DNA of 64,000 nucleotides, from assembly GCA_039105265.1 (NCBI GenBank), contig JAPFFF010000083.1:62001-126000 (forward strand). Direction: 5' to 3'. Shown in pieces: positions 1 to 10,480 of this stretch (the stretch's first letter is position 1; each line of letters begins with the position of its first letter). Source of the stretch: Tritrichomonas musculus. Taxonomy: Eukaryota; Parabasalia; Tritrichomonadida; Tritrichomonadidae. The notes below the pieces were generated by a model that saw only the letters and a program-made list of their open reading frames with translations, did no database searches and was not told the origin of the DNA. The position numbers and the translations under genes were made by a program.

Positions 1-131
1 AATTATAAACGATTTCGAAATTAAGTAAAATCAGTAAAAATTAAAGCTTAATCTCAATTATTCTTATTCAAACGTTTCTCACAAGTGAACAGAGTTAAAT
101 AAAACACAAATCTCAAACACTTTTGTAAGAT
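1..131. repeat. Reference monomer, type S (T6, G34, AAGCTT core, A57, T64, G85)
   Basis: This copy is used as the numbering reference. It holds five short dyads: ATAATTAT spanning the junction (130-131 and 1-6), ATTTCGAAAT (12-21), AAGCTT (44-49), AAACGTTT (70-77) and TCAC-AA-GTGA (79-88). CpGs lie at 10-11, 16-17 and 73-74. Runs of A at about 7-9, 18-20, 27-30, 36-40 and 43-45 are spaced 7 to 11 bases apart, which could favour intrinsic bending (inference). Variable sites across the array are mainly 6, 34, 39, 46-53, 57, 64, 70, 74, 85, 105, 107 and 109. Stretches 86-104 and 110-131 are almost invariant. The phase chosen for monomer 1 is arbitrary and simply follows the window start. Confidence 0.95.
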
Positions 132-262
132 AATTATAAACGATTTCGAAATTAAGTAAAATCAATAAAAATTAAAGCTTAATCTCAGTTATTCTTATTC
201 AAACGTTTCTCACAAGTGAACAGAGTTAAATAAAACACAAATCTCAAACACTTTTGTAAGAT
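132..262. repeat. Monomer type N, example (A34, AAGCTT core, G57)
   Basis: Type N differs from S by A34 and G57. Most N copies also carry A85, which breaks the TCAC-AA-GTGA dyad; this first copy has G85. N monomers cluster strongly: they make up most of the 655-bp sub-repeats at 15721-17685, 28825-30789, 34327-36291 and 58954-60918. Elsewhere they occur singly, usually after an S monomer and before a G monomer. Confidence 0.92.
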
Positions 263-393
263 AATTAAAAACGATTTCGAAATTAAGTAAAATCAATAAA
301 GATTAAATCGCAATATCAATTATTCTTATTCAAACGTTTCTCACAAGTGAACAGAGTTAAATAAAACACAAATCTCAAACACTTTTGTAAGAT
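263..393. repeat. Monomer type R, example (A34, G39, TCGC core)
   Basis: R is the commonest alternative to the AAGCTT class; by hand tally about 143 of 488 monomers are R and a further 27 or so are D, which shares the core. R has A34, G39 and a TCGCAATATC core in place of GCTTAATCTC, so it lacks the AAGCTT site and gains a fourth CpG at 47-48. Site 6 is usually A. Length stays 131 bp. R monomers are scattered singly or in pairs and almost always keep G85. Confidence 0.94.
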
Positions 394-786
394 AATTATA
401 AACGATTTCGAAATTAAGTAAAATCAGTAAAAATTAAAGCTTAATCTCAATTATTCTTATTCAAACGTTTCTCACAAGTGAACAGAGTTAAATAAAACAC
501 AAATCTCAAACACTTTTGTAAGATAATTATAAACGATTTCGAAATTAAGTAAAATCAGTAAAAATTAAAGCTTAATCTCAATTATTCTTATTCAAACGTT
601 TCTCACAAGTGAACAGAGTTAAATAAAACACAAATCTCAAACACTTTTGTAAGATAATTAAAAACGATTTCGAAATTAAGTAAAATCAGTAAAAATTAAA
701 GCTTAATCTCAATTATTCTTATTCAAACGTTTCTCACAAGTGAACAGAGTTAAATAAAACACAAATCTCAAACACTTTTGTAAGAT

Positions 787-917
787 AATTAAAAACGATT
801 TCGAAATTAAGTAAAATCAGTAAAAATTAAAGCTTAATCTCAGTTATTCTTATTCAAACGTTTCTCACAAGTGAACAGAGTTAAATAAAACACAAATCTC
901 AAACACTTTTGTAAGAT
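787..917. repeat. Monomer type G, example (G34, AAGCTT core, G57)
   Basis: Type G is S with G57. It occurs with G85 (as here) or A85 (as at 1049), and it is the background on which the X, Y and V tags and most F tags are found. A few G copies also have C64 (3407, 5896, 7206, 9433), which looks like exchange with type C. Confidence 0.92.
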
Positions 918-1179
918 AATTAAAAACGATTTCGAAATTAAGTAAAATCAATAAAGATTAAATCGCAATATCAATTATTCTTATTCAAACGTTTCTCACA
1001 AGTGAACAGAGTTAAATAAAACACAAATCTCAAACACTTTTGTAAGATAATTAAAAACGATTTCGAAATTAAGTAAAATCAGTAAAAATTAAAGCTTAAT
1101 CTCAGTTATTCTTATTCAAACGTTTCTCACAAATGAACAGAGTTAAATAAAACACAAATCTCAAACACTTTTGTAAGAT

Positions 1180-1310
1180 AATTAAAAACGATTTCGAAAT
1201 TAAGTAAAATCAGTAAAAATTAAAGCTTAATCTCAGTTATTCTTATTCTAACATTTCTCACAAATGAACAGAGTTAAATAAAACACAAATCTCAAACACT
1301 TTTGTAAGAT
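1180..1310. repeat. Monomer tag X, first copy (T70, A74, A85)
   Basis: X monomers change A70 to T and G74 to A, destroying the AAACGTTT dyad and its CpG, and also carry A85. I count 19 copies, starting at 1180, 11660, 13887, 19389, 23190, 26991, 32493, 36292, 39436, 42318, 43104, 44152, 45462, 46902, 47688, 49260, 55024, 57644 and 60919. Nearly all follow a G-type monomer with A85, and most precede an R pair, so X marks a fixed slot of the higher-order units. Confidence 0.92.
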
Positions 1311-1572
1311 AATTAAAAACGATTTCGAAATTAAGTAAAATCAATAAAGATTAAATCGCAATATCAATTATTCTTATTCAAACGTTTCTCACAAGTGAAC
1401 AGAGTTAAATAAAACACAAATCTCAAACACTTTTGTAAGATAATTAAAAACGATTTCGAAATTAAGTAAAATCAATAAAGATTAAATCGCAATATCAATT
1501 ATTCTTATTCAAACGTTTCTCACAAGTGAACAGAGTTAAATAAAACACAAATCTCAAACACTTTTGTAAGAT

Positions 1573-1703
1573 AATTAAAAACGATTTCGAAATTAAGTAA
1601 AATCAGTAAAAATTAAATCGCAATATCAATTATTCCTATTCAAACGTTTCTCACAAGTGAACAGAGTTAAATAAAACACAAATCTCAAACACTTTTGTAA
1701 GAT
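1573..1703. repeat. Monomer type D, example (TCGC core with G34, A39, C64)
   Basis: D has the TCGC core of R but the flanking sites of C (G34 and A39 upstream, C64 downstream). It therefore looks like a recombinant in which only the short core 46-53 came from R, or the reverse. About 27 copies are present. D is typically preceded by R and followed by one or more C monomers. Confidence 0.9.
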
Positions 1704-1834
1704 AATTATAAACGATTTCGAAATTAAGTAAAATCAGTAAAAATTAAAGCTTAATCTCAATTATTCCTATTCAAACGTTTCTCACAAGTGAACAGAGTTA
1801 AATAAAACACAAATCTCAAACACTTTTGTAAGAT
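1704..1834. repeat. Monomer type C, example (AAGCTT core, C64)
   Basis: C is S with T64 changed to C. It forms runs of three or four copies, as at 4324-4847, 6289-6812, 38126-38518, 41008-41400 and 51094-51617. Site 6 is usually T. C is rare or absent in the N-rich blocks, so the two classes mark different array domains. Confidence 0.92.
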
Positions 1835-2096
1835 AATTATAAACGATTTCGAAATTAAGTAAAATCAGTAAAAATTAAATCGCAATATCAATTATTCCTA
1901 TTCAAACGTTTCTCACAAGTGAACAGAGTTAAATAAAACATAAATCTCAAACACTTTTGTAAGATAATTATAAACGATTTCGAAATTAAGTAAAATCAGT
2001 AAAAATTAAAGCTTAATCTCAATTATTCCTATTCAAACGTTTCTCACAAGTGAACAGAGTTAAATAAAACACAAATCTCAAACACTTTTGTAAGAT

Positions 2097-2227
2097 AATT
2101 AAAAACGATTTCGAAATTAAGTAAAATCAATAAAGATTAAATCGCAATATCAATTATTCTTATTCAAACGTTTCTCACAAGTGAACAGAGTTAAATAAAA
2201 CATAAATCTCAAACACTTTTGTAAGAT
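2097..2227. repeat. Monomer tag E, example on type R (T107)
   Basis: Tag E is C107 changed to T, giving ACATAAAT in place of ACACAAAT. About 35 copies are present, nearly all on type R; exceptions are 1835 (on D) and 42580 (on S). The minus strand of E monomers reads ATTTATGTTTT at 101-111, which fits the yeast origin core consensus WTTTAYRTTTW. In a sequence this A+T rich the match may well be chance. Confidence 0.9.
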
Positions 2228-3275
2228 AATTATAAACGATTTCGAAATTAAGTAAAATCAGTAAAAATTAAAGCTTAATCTCAATTATTCTTATTCAAAC
2301 GTTTCTCACAAGTGAACAGAGTTAAATAAAACACAAATCTCAAACACTTTTGTAAGATAATTATAAACGATTTCGAAATTAAGTAAAATCAGTAAAAATT
2401 AAAGCTTAATCTCAATTATTCTTATTCAAACGTTTCTCACAAGTGAACAGAGTTAAATAAAACACAAATCTCAAACACTTTTGTAAGATAATTATAAACG
2501 ATTTCGAAATTAAGTAAAATCAATAAAGATTAAATCGCAATATCAATTATTCTTATTCAAACGTTTCTCACAAGTGAACAGAGTTAAATAAAACATAAAT
2601 CTCAAACACTTTTGTAAGATAATTATAAACGATTTCGAAATTAAGTAAAATCAGTAAAAATTAAAGCTTAATCTCAATTATTCTTATTCAAACGTTTCTC
2701 ACAAGTGAACAGAGTTAAATAAAACACAAATCTCAAACACTTTTGTAAGATAATTATAAACGATTTCGAAATTAAGTAAAATCAATAAAAATTAAAGCTT
2801 AATCTCAGTTATTCTTATTCAAACGTTTCTCACAAGTGAACAGAGTTAAATAAAACACAAATCTCAAACACTTTTGTAAGATAATTATAAACGATTTCGA
2901 AATTAAGTAAAATCAATAAAGATTAAATCGCAATATCAATTATTCTTATTCAAACGTTTCTCACAAGTGAACAGAGTTAAATAAAACACAAATCTCAAAC
3001 ACTTTTGTAAGATAATTATAAACGATTTCGAAATTAAGTAAAATCAGTAAAAATTAAAGCTTAATCTCAATTATTCTTATTCAAACGTTTCTCACAAGTG
3101 AACAGAGTTAAATAAAACACAAATCTCAAACACTTTTGTAAGATAATTAAAAACGATTTCGAAATTAAGTAAAATCAGTAAAAATTAAAGCTTAATCTCA
3201 GTTATTCTTATTCAAACGTTTCTCACAAATGAACAGAGTTAAATAAAACACAAATCTCAAACACTTTTGTAAGAT

Positions 3276-3406
3276 AATTGAAAACGATTTCGAAATTAAG
3301 TAAAATCAATAAAAATTAAAGCTTAATCTCAGTTATTCTTATTCAAACGTTTCTCACAAATGAACAGAGTTAAATAAAACACAAATCTCAAACACTTTTG
3401 TAAGAT
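3276..3406. repeat. N monomer with private variant G5 (with 11136-11266)
   Basis: This copy has G at site 5, breaking the TAATTA junction palindrome. Apart from the V-tagged copies, which carry G5 along with two other changes, the only other case I found starts at 11136, exactly 7,860 bp (60 monomers) away. The preceding five monomers (2621-3275 and 10481-11135) have the same types in the same order, so the pair marks one duplication rather than two mutations. Confidence 0.9.
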
Positions 3407-3537
3407 AATTAAAAACGATTTCGAAATTAAGTAAAATCAGTAAAAATTAAAGCTTAATCTCAGTTATTCCTATTCAAACGTTTCTCACAAGTGAACAGAG
3501 TTAAATAAAACACAAATCTCAAACACTTTTGTAAGAT

Positions 3538-3668
3538 AATTAAAAACGATTTCGAAATTAAGTAAAATCAATAAAGATTAAAGCTTAATCTCAGTTATTC
3601 TTATTCAAACGTTTCTCACAAGTGAACAGAGTTAAATAAAACACAAATCTCAAACACTTTTGTAAGAT
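3538..3668. repeat. Hybrid monomer: R-like 34A/39G with AAGCTT core and G57
   Basis: The left part (A34, G39) is R-type, while the core is AAGCTT and site 57 is G, as in types G and N. The switch falls between sites 39 and 46. It is best read as a recombinant between neighbouring R and G or N monomers. A similar hybrid with A57 starts at 33541. Confidence 0.88.
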
Positions 3669-5371
3669 AATTAAAAACGATTTCGAAATTAAGTAAAATC
3701 AATAAAGATTAAATCGCAATATCAATTATTCTTATTCAAACGTTTCTCACAAGTGAACAGAGTTAAATAAAACACAAATCTCAAACACTTTTGTAAGATA
3801 ATTAAAAACGATTTCGAAATTAAGTAAAATCAATAAAAATTAAAGCTTAATCTCAGTTATTCTTATTCAAACGTTTCTCACAAATGAACAGAGTTAAATA
3901 AAATACACATCTCAAACACTTTTGTAAGATAATTAAAAACGATTTCGAAATTAAGTAAAATCAATAAAGATTAAATCGCAATATCAATTATTCTTATTCA
4001 AACGTTTCTCACAAGTGAACAGAGTTAAATAAAACACAAATCTCAAACACTTTTGTAAGATAATTAAAAACGATTTCGAAATTAAGTAAAATCAATAAAG
4101 ATTAAATCGCAATATCAATTATTCTTATTCAAACGTTTCTCACAAGTGAACAGAGTTAAATAAAACACAAATCTCAAACACTTTTGTAAGATAATTAAAA
4201 ACGATTTCGAAATTAAGTAAAATCAGTAAAAATTAAATCGCAATATCAATTATTCCTATTCAAACGTTTCTCACAAGTGAACAGAGTTAAATAAAACACA
4301 AATCTCAAACACTTTTGTAAGATAATTATAAACGATTTCGAAATTAAGTAAAATCAGTAAAAATTAAAGCTTAATCTCAATTATTCCTATTCAAACGTTT
4401 CTCACAAGTGAACAGAGTTAAATAAAACACAAATCTCAAACACTTTTGTAAGATAATTATAAACGATTTCGAAATTAAGTAAAATCAGTAAAAATTAAAG
4501 CTTAATCTCAATTATTCCTATTCAAACGTTTCTCACAAGTGAACAGAGTTAAATAAAACACAAATCTCAAACACTTTTGTAAGATAATTATAAACGATTT
4601 CGAAATTAAGTAAAATCAGTAAAAATTAAAGCTTAATCTCAATTATTCCTATTCAAACGTTTCTCACAAGTGAACAGAGTTAAATAAAACACAAATCTCA
4701 AACACTTTTGTAAGATAATTAAAAACGATTTCGAAATTAAGTAAAATCAGTAAAAATTAAAGCTTAATCTCAATTATTCCTATTCAAACGTTTCTCACAA
4801 GTGAACAGAGTTAAATAAAACACAAATCTCAAACACTTTTGTAAGATAATTATAAACGATTTCGAAATTAAGTAAAATCAATAAAGATTAAATCGCAATA
4901 TCAATTATTCTTATTCAAACGTTTCTCACAAGTGAACAGAGTTAAATAAAACATAAATCTCAAACACTTTTGTAAGATAATTATAAACGATTTCGAAATT
5001 AAGTAAAATCAGTAAAAATTAAAGCTTAATCTCAATTATTCCTATTCAAACGTTTCTCACAAGTGAACAGAGTTAAATAAAACACAAATCTCAAACACTT
5101 TTGTAAGATAATTATAAACGATTTCGAAATTAAGTAAAATCAGTAAAAATTAAAGCTTAATCTCAATTATTCCTATTCAAACGTTTCTCACAAGTGAACA
5201 GAGTTAAATAAAACACAAATCTCAAACACTTTTGTAAGATAATTAAAAACGATTTCGAAATTAAGTAAAATCAATAAAGATTAAATCGCAATATCAATTA
5301 TTCTTATTCAAACGTTTCTCACAAGTGAACAGAGTTAAATAAAACACAAATCTCAAACACTTTTGTAAGAT

Positions 5372-5502
5372 AATTAAAAACGATTTCGAAATTAAGTAAA
5401 ATCAGTAAAAATTAAAGCTTAATCTCAGTTATTCTTAATCTAACATTTCACACAAGTGAACAGAGTTAAATAAAACACAAATCTCAAACACTTTTGTAAG
5501 AT
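5372..5502. repeat. Monomer tag Y, first copy (A67, T70, A74, A79)
   Basis: Y carries four linked changes in the 67-79 interval and keeps G85, destroying the AAACGTTT dyad. Full Y copies start at 5372, 7337, 7861, 39043, 41925 and 54631. Two partial forms at 8254 and 8516 have A67, T70 and A74 but keep T79 and carry A85, so they look like Y and X recombinants. Y and X share T70 and A74, so they probably have a common origin. Confidence 0.9.
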
Positions 5503-5633
5503 AATTAAAAACGATTTCGAAATTAAGTAAAATCAGTAAAAATTAAAGCTTAATCTCAATTATTCCTATTCAAACGTTTCTCACAAGTGAACAGAGTTAA
5601 ATAAAACACAAATCTCAAACACTTTTGTAAGAT

Positions 5634-5764
5634 AATTAAAAACGATTTCGAAATTAATTAAAATCAGTAAAAATTAAAGCTTAATCTCAGTTATTCTTAT
5701 TCAAACGTTTCTCACAAATGAACAGAGTTAAATAAAACACAAATCTCAAACACTTTTGTAAGAT
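5634..5764. repeat. G monomer with private variant T25 (five copies, all before 10.4 kb)
   Basis: G25 is changed to T. The copies start at 5634, 7599, 8123, 8516 and 10219, and nowhere else that I saw. Confinement to a 5-kb stretch shows local spread through short duplications (offsets of 1,965, 524 and 393 bp) with no long-range transfer. Confidence 0.88.
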
Positions 5765-6157
5765 AATTATAAACGATTTCGAAATTAAGTAAAATCAGTA
5801 AAAATTAAAGCTTAATCTCAGTTATTCTTATTCAAACGTTTCTCACAAGTGAACAGAGTTAAATAAAACACAAATCTCAAACACTTTTGTAAGATAATTA
5901 AAAACGATTTCGAAATTAAGTAAAATCAGTAAAAATTAAAGCTTAATCTCAGTTATTCCTATTCAAACGTTTCTCACAAGTGAACAGAGTTAAATAAAAC
6001 ACAAATCTCAAACACTTTTGTAAGATAATTAAAAACGATTTCGAAATTAAGTAAAATCAATAAAGATTAAATCGCAATATCAATTATTCTTATTCAAACG
6101 TTTCTCACAAGTGAACAGAGTTAAATAAAACACAAATCTCAAACACTTTTGTAAGAT

Positions 6158-7860
6158 AATTAAAAACGATTTCGAAATTAAGTAAAATCAGTAAAAATTA
6201 AATCGCAATATCAATTATTCCTATTCAAACGTTTCTCACAAGTGAACAGAGTTAAATAAAACACAAATCTCAAACACTTTTGTAAGATAATTATAAACGA
6301 TTTCGAAATTAAGTAAAATCAGTAAAAATTAAAGCTTAATCTCAATTATTCCTATTCAAACGTTTCTCACAAGTGAACAGAGTTAAATAAAACACAAATC
6401 TCAAACACTTTTGTAAGATAATTATAAACGATTTCGAAATTAAGTAAAATCAGTAAAAATTAAAGCTTAATCTCAATTATTCCTATTCAAACGTTTCTCA
6501 CAAGTGAACAGAGTTAAATAAAACACAAATCTCAAACACTTTTGTAAGATAATTATAAACGATTTCGAAATTAAGTAAAATCAGTAAAAATTAAAGCTTA
6601 ATCTCAATTATTCCTATTCAAACGTTTCTCACAAGTGAACAGAGTTAAATAAAACACAAATCTCAAACACTTTTGTAAGATAATTAAAAACGATTTCGAA
6701 ATTAAGTAAAATCAGTAAAAATTAAAGCTTAATCTCAATTATTCCTATTCAAACGTTTCTCACAAGTGAACAGAGTTAAATAAAACACAAATCTCAAACA
6801 CTTTTGTAAGATAATTATAAACGATTTCGAAATTAAGTAAAATCAATAAAGATTAAATCGCAATATCAATTATTCTTATTCAAACGTTTCTCACAAGTGA
6901 ACAGAGTTAAATAAAACATAAATCTCAAACACTTTTGTAAGATAATTATAAACGATTTCGAAATTAAGTAAAATCAGTAAAAATTAAAGCTTAATCTCAA
7001 TTATTCCTATTCAAACGTTTCTCACAAGTGAACAGAGTTAAATAAAACACAAATCTCAAACACTTTTGTAAGATAATTATAAACGATTTCGAAATTAAGT
7101 AAAATCAGTAAAAATTAAAGCTTAATCTCAATTATTCCTATTCAAACGTTTCTCACAAGTGAACAGAGTTAAATAAAACACAAATCTCAAACACTTTTGT
7201 AAGATAATTATAAACGATTTCGAAATTAAGTAAAATCAGTAAAAATTAAAGCTTAATCTCAGTTATTCCTATTCAAACGTTTCTCACAAGTGAACAGAGT
7301 TAAATAAAACACAAATCTCAAACACTTTTGTAAGATAATTAAAAACGATTTCGAAATTAAGTAAAATCAGTAAAAATTAAAGCTTAATCTCAGTTATTCT
7401 TAATCTAACATTTCACACAAGTGAACAGAGTTAAATAAAACACAAATCTCAAACACTTTTGTAAGATAATTAAAAACGATTTCGAAATTAAGTAAAATCA
7501 ATAAAGATTAAATCGCAATATCAATTATTCTTATTCAAACGTTTCTCACAAGTGAACAGAGTTAAATAAAACACAAATCTCAAACACTTTTGTAAGATAA
7601 TTAAAAACGATTTCGAAATTAATTAAAATCAGTAAAAATTAAAGCTTAATCTCAGTTATTCTTATTCAAACGTTTCTCACAAATGAACAGAGTTAAATAA
7701 AACACAAATCTCAAACACTTTTGTAAGATAATTATAAACGATTTCGAAATTAAGTAAAATCAGTAAAAATTAAAGCTTAATCTCAGTTATTCTTATTCAA
7801 ACGTTTCTCACAAGTGAACAGAGTTAAATAAAACACAAATCTCAAACACTTTTGTAAGAT
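6158..7860. repeat. 15-monomer higher-order repeat, copy 2 (13 monomers recognisable)
   Basis: This copy runs D, C, C, C, C, R-E, C, C, then G with C64 where copy 1 has R, then G-Y, then R where copy 1 has C, then G with T25, and G. After 7861 the order changes to a repeat of the last four monomers instead of returning to the 15-monomer pattern. The two mismatched slots suggest conversion or exchange after the duplication. Confidence 0.88.
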
Positions 7861-8384
7861 AATTAAAAACGATTTCGAAATTAAGTAAAATCAGTAAAAA
7901 TTAAAGCTTAATCTCAGTTATTCTTAATCTAACATTTCACACAAGTGAACAGAGTTAAATAAAACACAAATCTCAAACACTTTTGTAAGATAATTAAAAA
8001 CGATTTCGAAATTAAGTAAAATCAATAAAGATTAAATCGCAATATCAATTATTCTTATTCAAACGTTTCTCACAAGTGAACAGAGTTAAATAAAACACAA
8101 ATCTCAAACACTTTTGTAAGATAATTAAAAACGATTTCGAAATTAATTAAAATCAGTAAAAATTAAAGCTTAATCTCAGTTATTCTTATTCAAACGTTTC
8201 TCACAAATGAACAGAGTTAAATAAAACACAAATCTCAAACACTTTTGTAAGATAATTATAAACGATTTCGAAATTAAGTAAAATCAGTAAAAATTAAAGC
8301 TTAATCTCAATTATTCTTAATCTAACATTTCTCACAAATGAACAGAGTTAAATAAAACACAAATCTCAAACACTTTTGTAAGAT
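7337..8384. repeat. 4-monomer tandem repeat (2 x 524 bp)
   Basis: Monomers 57-60 (G-Y, R, G with T25, G) are followed by 61-64 (G-Y, R, G with T25, then S with the partial Y tag). Monomers 65-66 (R, then an S copy with both T25 and the partial Y tag) start a further, degenerate round. The last copies combine tags that are separate in the earlier ones, which suggests exchange between neighbours. Confidence 0.87.
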
Positions 8385-8908
8385 AATTAAAAACGATTTC
8401 GAAATTAAGTAAAATCAATAAAGATTAAATCGCAATATCAATTATTCTTATTCAAACGTTTCTCACAAGTGAACAGAGTTAAATAAAACACAAATCTCAA
8501 ACACTTTTGTAAGATAATTAAAAACGATTTCGAAATTAATTAAAATCAGTAAAAATTAAAGCTTAATCTCAATTATTCTTAATCTAACATTTCTCACAAA
8601 TGAACAGAGTTAAATAAAACACAAATCTCAAACACTTTTGTAAGATAATTATAAACGATTTCGAAATTAAGTAAAATCAGTAAAAATTAAAGCTTAATCT
8701 CAGTTATTCTTATTCAAACGTTTCTCACAAGTGAACAGAGTTAAATAAAACACAAATCTCAAACACTTTTGTAAGATAATTATAAACGATTTCGAAATTA
8801 AGTAAAATCAGTAAAAATTAAAGCTTAATCTCAATTATTCCTATTCAAACGTTTCTCACAAGTGAACAGAGTTAAATAAAACACAAATCTCAAACACTTT
8901 TGTAAGAT

Positions 8909-10218
8909 AATTATAAACGATTTCGAAATTAAGTAAAATCAATAAAGATTAAATCGCAATATCAATTATTCTTATTCAAACGTTTCTCACAAGTGAACAG
9001 AGTTAAATAAAACATAAATCTCAAACACTTTTGTAAGATAATTATAAACGATTTCGAAATTAAGTAAAATCAGTAAAAATTAAAGCTTAATCTCAATTAT
9101 TCCTATTCAAACGTTTCTCACAAGTGAACAGAGTTAAATAAAACACAAATCTCAAACACTTTTGTAAGATAATTAAAAACGATTTCGAAATTAAGTAAAA
9201 TCAATAAAGATTAAATCGCAATATCAATTATTCTTATTCAAACGTTTCTCACAAGTGAACAGAGTTAAATAAAACATAAATCTCAAACACTTTTGTAAGA
9301 TAATTATAAACGATTTCGAAATTAAGTAAAATCAGTAAAAATTAAAGCTTAATCTCAATTATTCTTATTCAAACGTTTCTCACAAGTGAACAGAGTTAAA
9401 TAAAACACAAATCTCAAACACTTTTGTAAGATAATTAAAAACGATTTCGAAATTAAGTAAAATCAGTAAAAATTAAAGCTTAATCTCAGTTATTCCTATT
9501 CAAACGTTTCTCACAAGTGAACAGAGTTAAATAAAACACAAATCTCAAACACTTTTGTAAGATAATTATAAACGATTTCGAAATTAAGTAAAATCAATAA
9601 AGATTAAATCGCAATATCAATTATTCTTATTCAAACGTTTCTCACAAGTGAACAGAGTTAAATAAAACATAAATCTCAAACACTTTTGTAAGATAATTAT
9701 AAACGATTTCGAAATTAAGTAAAATCAGTAAAAATTAAAGCTTAATCTCAATTATTCCTATTCAAACGTTTCTCACAAGTGAACAGAGTTAAATAAAACA
9801 CAAATCTCAAACACTTTTGTAAGATAATTAAAAACGATTTCGAAATTAAGTAAAATCAATAAAGATTAAATCGCAATATCAATTATTCTTATTCAAACGT
9901 TTCTCACAAGTGAACAGAGTTAAATAAAACATAAATCTCAAACACTTTTGTAAGATAATTATAAACGATTTCGAAATTAAGTAAAATCAGTAAAAATTAA
10001 AGCTTAATCTCAATTATTCTTATTCAAACGTTTCTCACAAGTGAACAGAGTTAAATAAAACACAAATCTCAAACACTTTTGTAAGATAATTAAAAACGAT
10101 TTCGAAATTAAGTAAAATCAATAAAAATTAAAGCTTAATCTCAGTTATTCTTATTCAAACGTTTCTCACAAATGAACAGAGTTAAATAAAACACAAATCT
10201 CAAACACTTTTGTAAGAT
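8909..10218. repeat. 5-monomer tandem repeat (2 x 655 bp)
   Basis: Monomers 69-73 are R-E, C, R-E, S, G (with C64), and 74-78 are R-E, C, R-E, S, N. The first four slots match including site 6 (T, T, A, T), and the R-E starts at 8909 and 9564 are 655 bp apart. Only the fifth slot differs. Confidence 0.9.
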
Positions 10219-10480
10219 AATTAAAAACGATTTCGAAATTAATTAAAATCAGTAAAAATTAAAGCTTAATCTCAGTTATTCTTATTCAAACGTTTCTCAC
10301 AAGTGAACAGAGTTAAATAAAACACAAATCTCAAACACTTTTGTAAGATAATTAAAAACGATTTCGAAATTAAGTAAAATCAGTAAAAATTAAAGCTTAA
10401 TCTCAATTATTCTTATTCAAACGTTTCTCACAAGTGAACAGAGTTAAATAAAACACAAATCTCAAACACTTTTGTAAGAT

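Larger units (their letters stand above)
1..4192. repeat. Block 1: irregular patchwork, monomers 1-32
   Basis: Monomers 1-12 (S, N, R, S, S, S, G, R, G, G-X, R, R) resemble monomers 81-92 at 10481-12052, offset 10,480 bp, with about nine of twelve slots alike. At 1573-2096 D and C alternate (D, C, D-E, C), a 262-bp dimer. From 2097 the order is R-E, S, S, then R-E, S, N, then R, S, a loose trimer with starts at 2097, 2490 and 2883. Monomers 21-26 (2621-3406) are the source or copy of 10481-11266. An F tag on an N monomer at 3800 is unusual, because F normally sits on G. Confidence 0.85.
4193..6157. repeat. 15-monomer higher-order repeat, copy 1 (1,965 bp)
   Basis: The type order is D, C, C, C, C, R-E, C, C, R, G-Y, C, G (with T25), G, G (with C64), R. 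The next fifteen monomers repeat it with few differences. Matching landmarks are exactly 1,965 bp apart: D at 4193 and 6158, R-E at 4848 and 6813, Y at 5372 and 7337, T25 at 5634 and 7599. The repeat is a clean tandem duplication in whole monomers. Confidence 0.92.

Noticed and set aside
2097-2227. Yeast-type origin core on the minus strand of E monomers
   Set aside because: ATTTATGTTTT fits WTTTAYRTTTW exactly, but the consensus is degenerate, the sequence is AT-rich, and nothing suggests a yeast host.
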